Source of the DNA: Paroedura picta
Taxonomy: Eukaryota; Chordata; Lepidosauria; Squamata; Gekkonidae
Assembly: GCF_049243985.1 (NCBI RefSeq)
Contig: NC_135373.1
Span: 98,203,213-98,267,212, forward strand
DNA length: 64,000 nt
Reading direction: 5' to 3'
Under the pieces are notes generated by a model. That model was given only the letters and a program-made list of their open reading frames with translations, did not search any database and was not told the DNA's origin. Below are positions 12,001 to 22,287 of the stretch, one piece after another. The position numbers were made by a program, and so were the translations under genes. Within the stretch, counting starts at the first letter, position 1; each line of letters opens with the position of its first letter.

Positions 12001-15000
12001 TTGCTCTCCTCTTCTCCCAGCATCCAAAAAGTGCTCTCATAGACGCTGCTTCTTTGAAGAAGAAACTCAAAATGCTTATGCAGTGATAACCCATACCTCA
12101 TCTGGAAAGACCTAGATGAGTAGCTACAGTCAAAGCCAGGTGTTTCCCACTTTTAAAAAACTTAATCAGAATCTGAAACTAACCACTGCGAGCAAAATAT
12201 TTAATCCTATTTCAGCATGAAGCCAGGTGCAACGGAATGGCATAGGCCTGCTCTGGCCCTATTTCTGGCATTGGTGTGGGCATGGAAGCAACGGAGCAGC
12301 ACAGACCTACCCCAGCCCCATTTCTGCAGGCTCCCTTTGGTGAATAAGAGCAAAAAAGTTCCCAGAGTACCAGTATAGTTCTGTTCACAAGTTATCTGAA
12401 AATATTCTGAGCTGTCACTTCCTGTGCTATAGGAGTGATGTCACATCTGGTGGGAGTGTCTGGGTGATGTCACTTATGGTGACATGTAACTTCCAGGGAC
12501 ATGGCATGAAGGTATGTTCTGCTGACATAACTTCCAGGTTTCTTGAAGCCTGAAGAATGTTTCAGGGGTTTCTCAAGAGTAAAAAGGTTTGCTAAACAGT
12601 CAATAAAAGCCTAGAGCAGGATGAAAGCTTTACAAGGAAATTCTCTCTCAAAGCCAAAGAGATTCTACTATATATTATCTGCGGAATCTGTTGTTGAAAA
12701 ACTTAGTCCTCCAACAGGATATATACATACCTAGTACAATCATGCTTAAATGGTAACATACCTCCTGGTTCTGCTTGTATCACTCCTTTGATATAATTAG
12801 CAGAAAATACTGGCTGTTCAATAGAGCATCCTTTCATTAAGGTGAATGGCATCTGGAAGGACATCATTGGGTCTTTGCCCTTGGACAAAAAGATGACCTA
12901 CAAGACAATACAAAACGGCACCTCAGTCAAAGAACTCATTGTGGAGAGGGACCTCAGTAAAGGAAAGATGCTACTATCCAAGGTATTCAAGGCCCAACCT
13001 TGTAGAAGATTTACAGGAAGTCATTTAGGAAATTGCTGCAAGTGCAGACTGAGAAAAAAACTGCTAAAATGTTCCCTTCTATACAAGTATTCAAGAGCAT
13101 TATCCTCCATTGCACCTGGAAGAAAAGTCTCAGGTTGCAGATTAAAGGTGGGTATACAGCCTGAACATTTTGAAGACTATTAAGAACAAAGACTCAAGGT
13201 TAAAGGGGCAGAGATTACTAGCACCAAGCCCTTCATACCCCCCAGCTGATAAAAACACCATTGGCTACCTGCACGTATCAAACCAACGCTGGATCCAAGA
13301 GAGCTCATTTAGTCTTTCGAAGAATGAGTACTTAATAGTGCCTGGAGAAAAATAATAGATCGTATCCAGGCCAACCAGGCCAAGACTTACCCTGTAAGGG
13401 GTAAGCAACACCATCCCTTTCTTGGTGCCTTTGAAGATATCAGGTTTGCTGGTCACATCAGAGAAAGTCAATTCCACATCTTTACACTGCTTGATGATAC
13501 TTTAAGAGAAGATAACAAAATACAGGTCTCAATTAGCATATTTCAGTGCAAATGGCACCAGAATAGAGCCACCTTTACAATATGAATAAAAAAAAAGAAA
13601 TGCAAATAACAGATAATGCACTCCAATAAATGCCTTTAGGCATGAAACTGGAAATGCAATCCCCTGAGCACTAATCTCTAAAACTAATGATGGCAGGCCC
13701 TCATAGCATTTCTCATCAAATAACACTAGGAACTGACTGAAAAATTATCAAGCCCTGTGCCTCTACTGGACACATACTACTGGACATACATACACACACT
13801 ACTGTTGCAGAATTTACTTAAATGAAATCCATCCAGACAACCAACTAACAGGATGGCATTTTAAGGTGAGGCACCTAGGCTAACACTTTCTTTTTGTGAC
13901 ACAAGTAATTTAGACGCGTTCTCCATCATTATACATTAAACCTTTTGTGCTTCTGAGGCTGTAGCTGCGGTCTTACACTTACTTAGGAGTAAGCTTTTGT
14001 TAAGCTCAAAACCTGCTTCTTAATAAACATGTAAGGCAAACAGCTATCCAGCCAACCTAAAAAAAGAAGAACAAATTCCTGTCTTAGAAATGTCTATTTC
14101 AATGAGATTTACTCCCAAGACAGTGTTCTTAGGAGCATGCCATTAATCTGCTGCCTGACACCTCTTAACCTTTGCAACCTGATTTCACTGTGCATCCCTC
14201 TAAATGAATCAAAAGGCCACATGAATCATTTTGCTTCATATTAACTTCCTATTTTTAAAGAATACTAAAAATCCATTAACAGCCAAGCCATCAGCTAGGT
14301 AACTCACTCTTTTTGCAAAGAGTTCTGAATATTCTCACCAGAACATTCCTATTTTTGCTTGAGGAAGTTTTACCAGTGATGTTCTGTTCAAAAATGTGCT
14401 ACAAAAGAAGCATAATGCAGTCTGGTTCATCTCGCTCACCAACCAAACAGATATCACGTGACACCAGTTTAACTCTTCACATCCCGTCTCAATCCATATC
14501 AGCAAGTGAATGTTTTCTGGATCAACAGGCTCACCTACAACTAACTAGGAGGCTAAATCAAATGGAACTGATGTAGCATCAGATAATCAACATAGCTGAA
14601 ACTTAAACTAGCTAAGAATTAAACTAAAGTGACTAAATAAATAGCTGATGCAATGCAAGAGGACAGGCTGCAGCAACACCTCCTATGTTTCCAATATGAT
14701 TTATATTGCAAAAAATATAATTTCTAACACCCAGAGCAGAAAAGGTAATAAAGGTGATGCTGGCATAATAAACTGTATAAGAAATAACAAAGACAGAGTC
14801 CCCAGGACATCGCTGTCAGCAACCTTGAAGAACAAAAACAGGCTTAGTAGCAGACACTCTGTGATGGCCAATCTATTTCCAAATCACCCCTTATTTTGCA
14901 AATCCTGCTTGAAACATATAAAACCTGCAGCTCACATCTTCAGAAAAAAACTTTTAAGACCCTGTTCACTCACAAAAGCAGTGCATGTATGGCCATGTGA

Positions 15001-15923
15001 AATCATACAACTTTATTTATGGCGATATCTTTCCTACACAATTATGCCAATTTTCACTATTACTGATTTTTAAATGCACACATGGGGAACTACTTCAAAT
15101 AAGGACAGCAATACGGATCAGGCCAGAACATCCTACTTTTAATTTAACTCCTGAGCTCATTAGAATAATGATGACAAAGGCTTTAATCTAGCAGAGTTCT
15201 CCACTCATGACGAAATGGGAAACCTCCCTAACCAGGACAAGATGAACTACAACCCCAAATCCTGCTGGCCATGCTGAGCCACTCAAAAAAAAAAATGCAA
15301 CCTGGACAATTTTATAAATGCTTAGATTTTTGTCAGAGGCATGGGACCGGCCTGCCAGGGAAACATTAAGAGGTTTCTTATCCCGCACTGAATCCCCCAT
15401 CCTCCTCTCCAGAAAGGGATTTTACCCGGGCAAAGCCTGATCCTTGTGTACTTCGGTGCCTGACTCATGACAGAAAGTGCAAGCCGTGGATTAGGGTCAC
15501 GCTGCGGGAAAGGGTCGCCATAACTGGGCTGTGGGCCGAGAAGGCTCGTTCACGGGCGGGACTCGCTTCCCAGTCTCCGCTCCAAGAACGGGGAAGGGGA
15601 CCAGAGCCTACAATGGCCGGGGGGGGGGGCACCCAGAGTGGGCCGTTCAGACGCGTCACAATCCCGCTGCAGGGACGGGCGGAGGGCTCGGGCGTCCTTC
15701 TCCGCCGAGAAACGGGGCGACTTTGCGAGGGGCCTCTCGAGGCTCACTAGACGAGTCGGCACACAACGCGCTCCCCAGTCGCTGCGGGCGGACCCCGCGG
15801 CCATCGCGGGCTCCCGTCCCCACACACTGTCCTCTCCCCCGCCGCCGCCGCCGCCCACGGTTACCATTCCCCGGGGGGCAAGACCACCCCGCCGCCCTCG
15901 GAGTGGTTCCTGTTCAGCGCCAT
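6034..15923 (-). CDS. WBP2NL: WBP2NL/WBP2-like: WW domain-binding protein, complete 8-exon gene
   Basis: Predicted 281-residue cytosolic adaptor. Coding exons, 5' to 3': 15923-15865, 13499-13391, 12897-12762, 11732-11640, 11252-11040, 9509-9399, 7577-7501, 6081-6034; all junctions are GT/AG and in phase. Residues 1-20 are [27 protein letters not shown]-like domain follows (about 28-133: [37 protein letters not shown]). Then comes a Pro/Gly/Tyr-rich tail with two PPPY WW ligands (217-220, 269-272). Mammalian WBP2NL (PAWP) is a sperm postacrosomal protein proposed, with dispute, to help egg activation. WBP2 is a YAP/TAZ and steroid-receptor coactivator. The neighbours NAGA and SEPTIN3, and [19 protein letters not shown] in the GRAM domain, favour WBP2NL. 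The C-terminus is WBP2-like, so the name rests largely on synteny. Confidence 0.9.
6370..6594 (-). mobile_element. tRNA-derived SINE in the WBP2NL last intron
   Basis: On the - strand it starts GAGCCAGCGTGGTATGGTGG (A box), with GGGTTTGATTCC (B box), and continues into the same GTGTCTGTTG-type body as the 2695 copy. Confidence 0.75.
7501..7577 (-). CDS. WBP2NL: WBP2NL coding exon 7 (WBP2-type [13 protein letters not shown])
   Basis: Encodes [20 protein letters not shown] and then VYMPM. The acceptor TTTGTAG ends at 7578 and the donor GTAAGG starts at 7500. The AYYNP and NPHNVYMP block is that of WBP2 and includes the region of its Src-family phosphotyrosine. Confidence 0.92.
8055..8400. repeat. 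LINE-like interspersed repeat fragment
   Basis: Decayed sequence with a locally doubled AGAGGTCATCCACC unit (about 8123-8153), a TCATTCATTC stretch and TTTATTTCCTGCCATTC, which resembles the 3' part of L2-like elements. The family assignment is weak. Confidence 0.4.
8600..8815 (-). mobile_element. tRNA-derived SINE, second family (ATATGAAACTGCCTTATACC)
   Basis: Shares the AACTGCCTTATACCAG..GGTCCAT motif and a GCAAAGCA.CTTCTCCA.TACTGA block with copies at about 40470 and 52536. The latter block reads as a tRNA-like head on the - strand. Confidence 0.55.
8907..9182 (-). mobile_element. Sauria-type SINE with BovB tail (copy 1)
   Basis: On the - strand: tRNA-like head (TGGCGCAGAGTGGTAAGGC, GTTCAATCCC), central region, and a 3' tail GGGTCAGACATGACTCGGTG ending in CCTTTACCTTT, homologous to BovB LINE ends. 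An 11-bp target-site duplication, CTTCCAGCCCT, lies at 8896-8906 and 9183-9193. Full length, in a WBP2NL intron. Confidence 0.92.
9399..9509 (-). CDS. WBP2NL: WBP2NL coding exon 6, first PPPY motif
   Basis: Encodes [20 protein letters not shown] and then [17 protein letters not shown]. It carries the WW-binding motif PPPY at residues 217-220. The acceptor CTTCAG ends at 9510 and the donor GTAAGA starts at 9398. Confidence 0.9.
9600..11030. other. WBP2NL intron, AT-rich, with L2-like tail
   Basis: No coding feature seen. About 10355-10510 resembles an L2-type 3' end (GGCGGCATAAAAGTTTAATAA) followed by AT-rich simple repeats. GTGTGGATTGGTTTTAA is tandemly doubled near 10391-10430. Confidence 0.45.
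11040..11252 (-). CDS. WBP2NL: WBP2NL coding exon 5 (Pro/Gly/Tyr-rich)
   Basis: Encodes 70 complete codons, from [20 protein letters not shown] to GYPYAPPP. Gly-Tyr and Pro repeats recall the tail of WBP2 and PAWP. The acceptor CTGTTTAG ends at 11253 and the donor GTGAGT starts at 11039. Confidence 0.93.
11640..11732 (-). CDS. WBP2NL: WBP2NL coding exon 4
   Basis: Encodes [20 protein letters not shown] and then [10 protein letters not shown], the end of the GRAM domain. The acceptor CCCTTAG ends at 11733 and the donor GTAAAA starts at 11639. Confidence 0.94.
12495..12600 (+). repeat. Fragment of hAT-like MITE
   Basis: Shares CAGGTTTCTTGAAGCCTGAAG and AATGTTTCAGGGGTTTCTCA with the complete element at 60797-61118, in the same orientation; only the right end remains. 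Confidence 0.5.
12762..12897 (-). CDS. WBP2NL: WBP2NL coding exon 3
   Basis: The acceptor CTTGTAG ends at 12898 and the donor GTATGT starts at 12761. It encodes [18 protein letters not shown] through [11 protein letters not shown], the core of the GRAM domain. Confidence 0.94.
13391..13499 (-). CDS. WBP2NL: WBP2NL coding exon 2
   Basis: The acceptor CTTAAAG ends at 13500 and the donor GTAAGT starts at 13390. The exon encodes [17 protein letters not shown] through [10 protein letters not shown], the start of the GRAM domain. Confidence 0.93.
13500..15864. other. WBP2NL intron 1, no gene recognised
   Basis: The longest WBP2NL intron. AT-rich sequence with short non-homologous open frames and no confident repeat. 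Confidence 0.5.
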
Positions 15924-16300
15924 CTTCGCGGCCAGCGACTCCGACTGGGGCGGTCCTCTTCTCGCATCCTTCCCCACTTCCCGCGAAGCCGCCCCGAAGG
16001 AGCCGAGACCTCACCGCGCTCCGGGCCGCCTCTTCGCGGGGCGGAGCAAGCGGCAGATTGGCCGGGAGGGGCCTCGGAGGCGGGGTCTCGCTTGTCACGT
16101 GAGGGGGCGGGGCCAGGCGGAGCGCGGCTGATTGGGCCAATGTGGAGGCCGGAGTAGCCCTTTCTGCGGCTCCGGCACCGGGAGCCCGTCTGCGTGGGAG
16201 GAGGCCGTGACGCCACATCGACGGCGGGAATCCGCCCCCTCCCTCCCCCCCGGAGAGAAAAGGAATTTGGGGGAATCCCACGTCTGCCGCTGTCAAGGCC
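15480..16300 (-). promoter_or_regulatory. CpG-island promoter of WBP2NL
   Basis: GC- and CpG-dense DNA surrounding coding exon 1 in an otherwise AT-rich region. Upstream of the start codon on the - strand are two CCAAT boxes (near 16054 and 16133), an E-box TCACGTGA near 16094-16101, and several GC boxes (GGGGCGGGGCC near 16105-16115). A YY1-like AAGATGGCG overlaps the start codon. Long open frames on both strands here are high-GC artefacts. Confidence 0.8.
15865..15923 (-). CDS. WBP2NL: WBP2NL coding exon 1
   Basis: The start codon is at 15923-15921 within AAGATGGCGCTG. It encodes [19 protein letters not shown] plus two bases of the next codon; the donor GTAACC starts at 15864. The MALN.NHSEGGG start is diagnostic of the WBP2 family. 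Confidence 0.92.
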
Positions 16301-16384
16301 ATAATTATTGCGATGTTTTCCTTACAGGCATGGGCTGACTTTCGCGTTAGGGCTCAGGGCGTATTACCGAGGAAGAGCGCTTGC

Positions 16385-16500
16385 ACTCGGAAGCTCACGC
16401 CTTGAATAAATCTTTGTTGGTCTTAAAGGTGCCACTAGACTCTGATTTTGTTGTGCTACTTCAGGCCAACACGGCCAACACGGCTACCCACTTGAACTCC
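16385..16500 (+). repeat. Interspersed repeat tail (GGTGCCACTAGACTCTG..AACACGGCTACCCA)
   Basis: Contains TTGGTCTTAAAGGTGCCACT and ends in CCAACACGGCTACCCA, a motif I recognise from repeats in many reptile genomes. The TTGGTCT..AAGGTGC core is also in the palindrome at 40588-40760. Confidence 0.55.
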
Positions 16501-16589
16501 ACTTACTTGCTTCGGGTTCACGCATGTGCTGTAATTCAGCCCATTATCGTGATCCATGTGGAAGTAAAGTCCTTGCAAGGTAGGCTAGT

Positions 16590-17140
16590 TTCTCGTCTGG
16601 CACTCACTTGTTGGCCTGCAATGAGTTCTGAGGTCCCGGTCTTCACCGCCTCTGCAGCATTCTCTGGCTCCTCTGATTCACCTTCCGCTTTCTCTTCCAG
16701 TTGAACAACTGGCTGTTTCTGGGCAGTGACCACATCCATTGGCTCTGGACAATTCACCAGCAGCTGCTTGCTGTTGCCATCTCCCTCCAGTTGCTTCTTT
16801 GTCTGCATCACTATGATTGTAGTAATTTGGTTAGTTGTTGGGTCTAGAATTCTGCATCCCTTACTCTCTGGAGAATAGCCTATTAAAGATGCCTTCTTCA
16901 GCTCTGGGTTCTAGTTTGGATCTCTTTTCTTTTGGTATATTATGAGCATAGGCCTTGGCTATGAACATAATGTGTTCAACGCTTGGCTTTTTATTACACC
17001 ATAATTTATAAGGAGTTTTCTCTGTGGTTTTGGTTGGCTGTCTGTCTTGCAAGTAAACTGCAGTCATTGTAGCTTCTCCCCAGTACCCGCGGGAAAGGCC
17101 TGAGTCAATTAACATGCATCTGACCATGTCCATTGTAGAG
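16590..17140 (-). mobile_element. Ty1/copia retrotransposon fossil (pol fragment)
   Basis: The - strand shows copia-type integrase/pol sequence: MVRCMLIDSGLSRGYWGEA, TPYKLWCNKKPSVEHI and IPKEKRSKLEPRAEEGIF. A GCRILDPTTNQITT-like linker follows. Only part of pol is recognisable; gag, protease, most of the reverse transcriptase and LTRs were not seen. It looks broken and old to middle-aged. It lies just upstream of the WBP2NL CpG island. Confidence 0.85.
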
Positions 17141-17880
17141 CAATTCTTGTGCTTAGGAACCTCATTCTGCTCTGGTGTGTGGGATACAGGAAGTCTGTGC
17201 TGGGCTGCTGCCTCTGGCAGGATGGTGACCAGTTACTGCAGCCGGCTGGGGTTCCTACCTGAGCTGTGCTAGGCAAGAGCATGGTCATGGGAGCCAAGTC
17301 AAAGCCAAAAGACTCCAAGCAAGCAGATAAGACAAATCCAGAAGCATAGTTTGAAAGTTTTAGGGAGATTTCCAACACAGAAGACTGACAGGAATCAGGC
17401 ACAGCATCATGGCTGGATGTACAGTTGCTTCCAAACTGGCTTAGAGCTGTGTTTAAATAAGGCATCTTCTGCTAGTTCAGTCCTCATTACAAGAAGACTC
17501 ATTTTTCTTGAAGCAACCAATGATGGGCTAAAAGCCATGTGCGCTGTGTCTTTTAGTTGTCAACTCCCTCTGAAGACCCTGCCTGTGATGACCTGCAGCT
17601 GTCTCTGGGGAGCTGTCAGTCTGATGCGATACAGCTGGTCTCAGCCAGTGCTGGCAGCTGGTCTGAGGAGCTTCTGCAGGCACTGCTAGCTCCGGGTCCT
17701 GAGCAGCCTTCTCTTCTGCTGGGCAGACAGGGCAGGCTGTTGTGTTTCTGCCGGAGAGTTCTGAGCTGCCTGCTCTTCCAACTACTCATGTTGGGGCTCT
17801 GACTATCTCCCTTCAGCACAGTTTACGCTCTGAGGCTGGCTCATGACATTGGATTTCATGCTCTGTTAGGAATGCCTAAC
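17140..17880. other. Unassigned intergenic DNA next to the copia fossil
   Basis: Contains open frames on both strands without recognisable homology. It may be more of the same element or unrelated; I cannot tell. Confidence 0.3.
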
Positions 17881-17904
17881 TGATCTAGATGTATTCACTG
17901 TAGA

Positions 17905-18312
17905 GTTGCCAGACACACACTCGGGGGTGGAGGCAGGGATCTCCCACTGCCAGCCCCCCTCTCCCTGCTGCCAATCAGCTGGCCAGCAGGGGGGGAACTT
18001 ACCCTGAAAAAGTGAAATCTATCCAACATGCAGCAACATGTCTACATCACTGGCCAAATGATGTGGAGGTGATGTTATCACATCTGAGATCTCAGTGCAA
18101 TACTCTGGTATTTGGGCAAAAACTCTGTGGTAGAAGGCAAATTTATCAGAGTTTTTACCCAAATACCAGTGTCACCCCATCATGATGACATCACTTCTTG
18201 GTCACGTGAGCAGTGCTGTGGACATGTATCTGTATGTCAGATGGGCCTCCCTGCTGCTCCTGGTAAGCCCCCCCTCATCTCCCACCAGTTGCCAAGTCAT
18301 ACCTGGCAATAC
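17905..18312. mobile_element. Foldback MITE with internal hairpin
   Basis: Ends look inverted (GTTGCCAG at left, CTGGCAAT at right). Inside is an inverted repeat, 18102-18127 against 18147-18172 (CTGGTATTTGGGCAAAAACT and its complement), and repeated GATGACATCACTTC-like motifs. A similar element lies at 30068-30681. Confidence 0.5.
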
Positions 18313-18449
18313 TAACAAAAATAATAATAAAAGAAGAGGTCAGAGGGCAGCTCCCAGGTTAGGACTAAGAGAGGCATTCAAAGTATGTATACCCCTTATG
18401 ACTGTAGCATACCCTGATATCCAGGCATGCTGAATCACTCAGTCCAGCG

Positions 18450-18685
18450 CTAGCTTGGTGTCATAGTTATGACTGGCAGCCTCTGATCTGGTGAACCAGA
18501 ATTTATTTCTCCTCCACACCCAGACTAACCTTGGGTTAGTCACAGTTCCCAGAGCTCTTTCACCCGCACCTACCACACAGGGTGTCTGTTGTGGGGAGAG
18601 GAAGGGAAGACGATTGTAAGTCGTGTTGAGACTCCAAGTAGTGAAAAGCAGGGTATAAAAACTAACTCTTCTCCAACAGTTCCAT
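18450..18685 (+). mobile_element. tRNA-derived SINE
   Basis: Shares GGTGTCTGTTGTGGGGAGAG, GTTGAGACTCC and GGGTATAAAAACTAACTCTTC with the 2695 and 30163 copies. Confidence 0.75.
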
Positions 18686-18689
18686 ATGT

Positions 18690-20105
18690 TAACTCGGACC
18701 CAATGAAGAATTTATAGAAGACTGATGAAACAACTGACCAAATAAAGTAACGCACCATTTGTTCAAATGACACTCTGTTTAATCAGACAACAGAACACAA
18801 TAGAAAGTTAAGTCTACTAACAAATCACTGGCATATGTCATTTTTTTCCTTAGGGCTAGACAGTTAACAAAGAACTTCAATAGGATTCTTTCGTGGGCTG
18901 GAGCTATCAGGAGGATCTAGGCTTCATTCATTCCTTCATGCTTGCAGATCTTGCTCTAAATTACCTTACAATAATCTACCAGTGTGCCCACGAAGGGTCT
19001 AGATTTCCAAAATGCTTGAGTATATCTTGATATGCACAATGAAAATGTGGAACTTACAGAGACCACAAGAGGATTCTACTGATACGTTCTAAATTGGCAC
19101 TCTTTACCTCTCTTTATGGCCTCTTGCCCCTGTATTATCATACAGATCCATGCGTAGCATCAAAGACAGAAAAAAGGACAACCAAAATATTACCTTTCTA
19201 ACATCACAATGTCGGCACTGCATAATGGTTGTAACACCAGTCATCCAAGAGACTGTTGTTTAGTCAGTTAAGTGTTGATGTTGGGGGGGGGGGAGAGATG
19301 GGAATAGAAAATAAGCATTTTCCTGGCTGCTGCAAAAGACTATGAACACCTGGAGATCCCATTGTTGGTTCCTGAAAGGCAAAGGTCTGTCCTGACAGTG
19401 GGTGCATGCAGATCACTGCTTTCCCCCACAATGGACTGCACTGACAGTAATCTTATATTGAGTATAACATAAACAGGACATTCTCTAGACTTGCTCAGTT
19501 TAGCATGAGAATAAGTTTCTAAATCTGATCTTATTACATTGCAAGTAAAGTAGCAAACAATTTTTTTTTGGGGGGGGGGTAATTTTTAGAGCAGGCAAGA
19601 AACCCATCAAGACTTCTCCCATTTGGGATGCCCAGGTCAGTCCAATCCAGACTTCTTTCATCAAAGAGAACAATTTCCATTCCCCAAATGCACTGCTGCC
19701 ATATAGAATGGAAACAAAACATAGGCATGCAGTGCTAATTAGAGTTACAGCAAAAGGAAAAGTATGAGTGTCAGTGCCCTGTATATCTTACTGTGGGGAG
19801 AAGTTGGCTTTTGGTTATGATCATATCACTTCTTGCTTGTTTGTGCCAAAAGGACAGTGGCTTAAATAGATGGGTACTGCAACTTTGAAGATAAATCTTG
19901 CATTAGGACTGTGAATAAACTAGCGAGCATGTTGCAGCCAGTAAGTGGAGACTGACCTGCTTTAAACTGTTCCATATTACAGCATGGTGAGCTGTTTGTG
20001 TGTTGCAGTTCACAAAATGGATGGACTGCTTTTCTCCACAATGTACATTGCTTGAAAAAAGCTCTGTAGTGACATGGAGGGAAACAACGCTGGTCCCCTT
20101 AATAG
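18690..20105. other. Intergenic DNA between WBP2NL and SEPTIN3
   Basis: No gene or clear repeat recognised. G runs of about 11 and 10 lie at 19283-19293 and 19570-19579. Confidence 0.4.
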
Positions 20106-20109
20106 CTGG

Positions 20110-20362
20110 TTGACAGATTGCACCCAAAGGGTTTGTCTCTTGTGGCTCTTCCCTGCATACCCAGGGAATTGCTGATCGCCACTGTGGGATGGGGGATGAA
20201 TTTCCTCCAGGCTAGGCTGGATTCTGGAGATTGGGGGTGGGATCACTAGGACATGAAATTGGGGTCACTATGGGTAGGCAGGTAGTTGTGAATTCCTGCA
20301 TTGTGCAGGGGGTTGGACTAGATGACCCTGGAGGCACCTTCCAACTATGATTCTGTGAAATC
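20110..20362 (+). mobile_element. CR1 LINE 3' end
   Basis: Ends GGGGGTTGGACTAGATGACC..CCTTCCAACTATGATTCTGTGA, the typical CR1 3' terminus with an ATTCTGTG-type tail. Confidence 0.8.
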
Positions 20363-20639
20363 ATGGGGCACAAACAATTCACCCTATGGAGGTTGCCATC
20401 TAGGGACGTGACAAATGCACCTTACTTTAATGGCCATCCTCATCAGGAGAGAGACAGTGCAATCCTTTTGCTTCTACAGGACCTCTCAATAGTTTTCAGT
20501 AGCACCAGCCATAATATCCTGGATTGGCTAACTGAAATGAGGTTTCAGGGACAAAACACTTTGGTGATTCCATTCCTGCTGGCTCACAGCTTCCAAAAGG
20601 TGGTGCTGTTGGACTGTTGCTCAACTACACTGCACTAGG

Positions 20640-20968
20640 GTAAGCTTTCTCAACTTTTTTTTACCATTGAGAAATCCCTGAAACATTCTTCGGCCTTTGA
20701 GAAGCCCCAGAAATGGCTTCTCATTTGGGACTATGGTTGGGAAGCATGGCTGTGTATACGCCCACCCAGGACCCCTTCCCACCGTCTCCACGCCCATCAT
20801 TGAGCATGGGGGGGGGTGTTTCCCAACATGACCATATATGGTCATATCACCCAGTAAACGTTTTAACAAATTAAAAAAATATATTTAAATATATTTAAAA
20901 TTAACTTCTACCCATTCAGGAAACCCTTCCACGGCCATCAAGAAACTCCAGGGTTTCATGAAACCTGG
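20640..20968 (-). mobile_element. hAT-like MITE, second copy
   Basis: Reverse orientation of the element at 60797-61118: AGCTTTCTCAAC at the left end, GACCATATATGGTCATATC in the middle, and CTCCAGGGTTTCATGAAACC at the right. Confidence 0.65.
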
Positions 20969-20984
20969 GTGTAAACTGCACGGA

Positions 20985-21870
20985 GCTTTTATTCCAACCC
21001 CAGATCGATTCAGTCCCAGCCCTCTACACAGAATGCGATTTCCGTTTGGATTTTGGGCAATTTAAATTTTCCTTCTGCAGCAAGAAGGATTGATCCAGAG
21101 TGACCCAACCTTTATTGTGCGATATCTTGGAGTGCTTTTAATGCTCAATATATTTTAAAATCTGGATTAGGAAACCAAGCTCCATGGTAGAGAACGTCTG
21201 ATAGGCCACACCTGGTCATGTGACAAGCTTGCCTTAAAGGAGAAGCCCCTAATTTCTGTCGGTCCTGCATTTTTCCTCCCTCCTGGCTCTTCTCCCCCCC
21301 CCCCTTCAAGAAAAGAAAGAAAGTGGCTTGGCTCCCCCACCCCTTCTGAACTACCCTAATCACGTGCAGAAGACTTTCCTGTTTCAATGGGGGGGGGGGA
21401 GGAAGACCAGAGTTCAAAGCGATCTGAATTCAACAGGATTGACAATGGAATAAAGAAAGTAAGTGCAGACTCTGCCCTGGTTAAGAAAGTGTGCGCTAGG
21501 GAGTCCTGCAAACTTCCGTGCTGTGCCCCAAACCATTTGCCTATAATTGCTGGGAGAGGCTGCATTGTGATTTGGGAGTAAGCATCATAATGCCAGTGAC
21601 GCAGTATTTTACTGCTCCTTTTCAGCCGAGCCTGAAGATATAGCCAATATTCTGAACAGGTGTATGGAGGCAGCAATGACAGGACTGAGGTGCTGATGCC
21701 TGATAATATGGCTAATAGGGGAGTAGTGATACAATTTATTCTGGAATGGGGATGCACTCCTCAAGAGTTGACCACTTGATAATGCCATTAGATAACATGC
21801 CTCAAAACTGATGTTCCAGGTTGCTCTGTGGCATATAGCATCTTTAACCAACTTCAATTAGTGCAGTGGT
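20985..21870. other. Unassigned, probably transposon-derived intergenic DNA
   Basis: GC-richer segment with C and G runs (about 21294-21304 and 21390-21400). A 133-codon open frame (21757-21356, - strand) shows no motif I recognise and is not called as a gene. Confidence 0.35.
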
Positions 21871-21874
21871 TATA

Positions 21875-22160
21875 GCCTTCCTTCAGCAGCAAGATCTGAC
21901 CATAGCTATCCATGATCTGCTCTCATCTAGGTTAAGGGGGCTCCAGTACAGGCTGCCTTGGAGTTGCAATTAGACACTTTACTTGGTTCAAAGTGCAGCA
22001 ACAAGATTGTAGTTGATGTCGATTTCAAGGAACACATCTCTTCAGCCTTGAGCGCTCCACTGCTTGCCTATTCATTTCACTCTGTCCTTAGCAGCCATGT
22101 GCCCAGCACTAGTGGAGGGAGATTCTTTTCCCAGGAATTTGGGGCTTAATATTGAAAGTG
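21875..22160 (+). repeat. L2-like LINE fragment (pol C-terminal region)
   Basis: TCCAGTACAGGCTGCCTTGG..TTGGTTCAAAGTGCAGCAAC resembles the L2 ORF2 C-terminal region, strongly decayed. Confidence 0.4.
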
Positions 22161-22287
22161 GTTGATTATAACTCTTTTAACTTAATCTTTAAAAAAATCA
22201 GTATGTTTTATTGCTGACTGTTGTTCTGCTTTATCGTTTAGAATTTCTTTGGCTTCTTGGCAATAGCAATTGTTATAATTTAGTTTG

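Noticed and set aside
15531-16302. Long open frames on both strands (208, 250 and 154 codons) in the CpG island
   Set aside because: Stop codons are rare in such GC-rich DNA; the frames overlap on opposite strands and only the short WBP2 exon 1 segment shows homology.
21356-21757. 133-codon - strand frame between WBP2NL and SEPTIN3
   Set aside because: No homology recognised, poly-Pro from a G run, no splice or promoter context.
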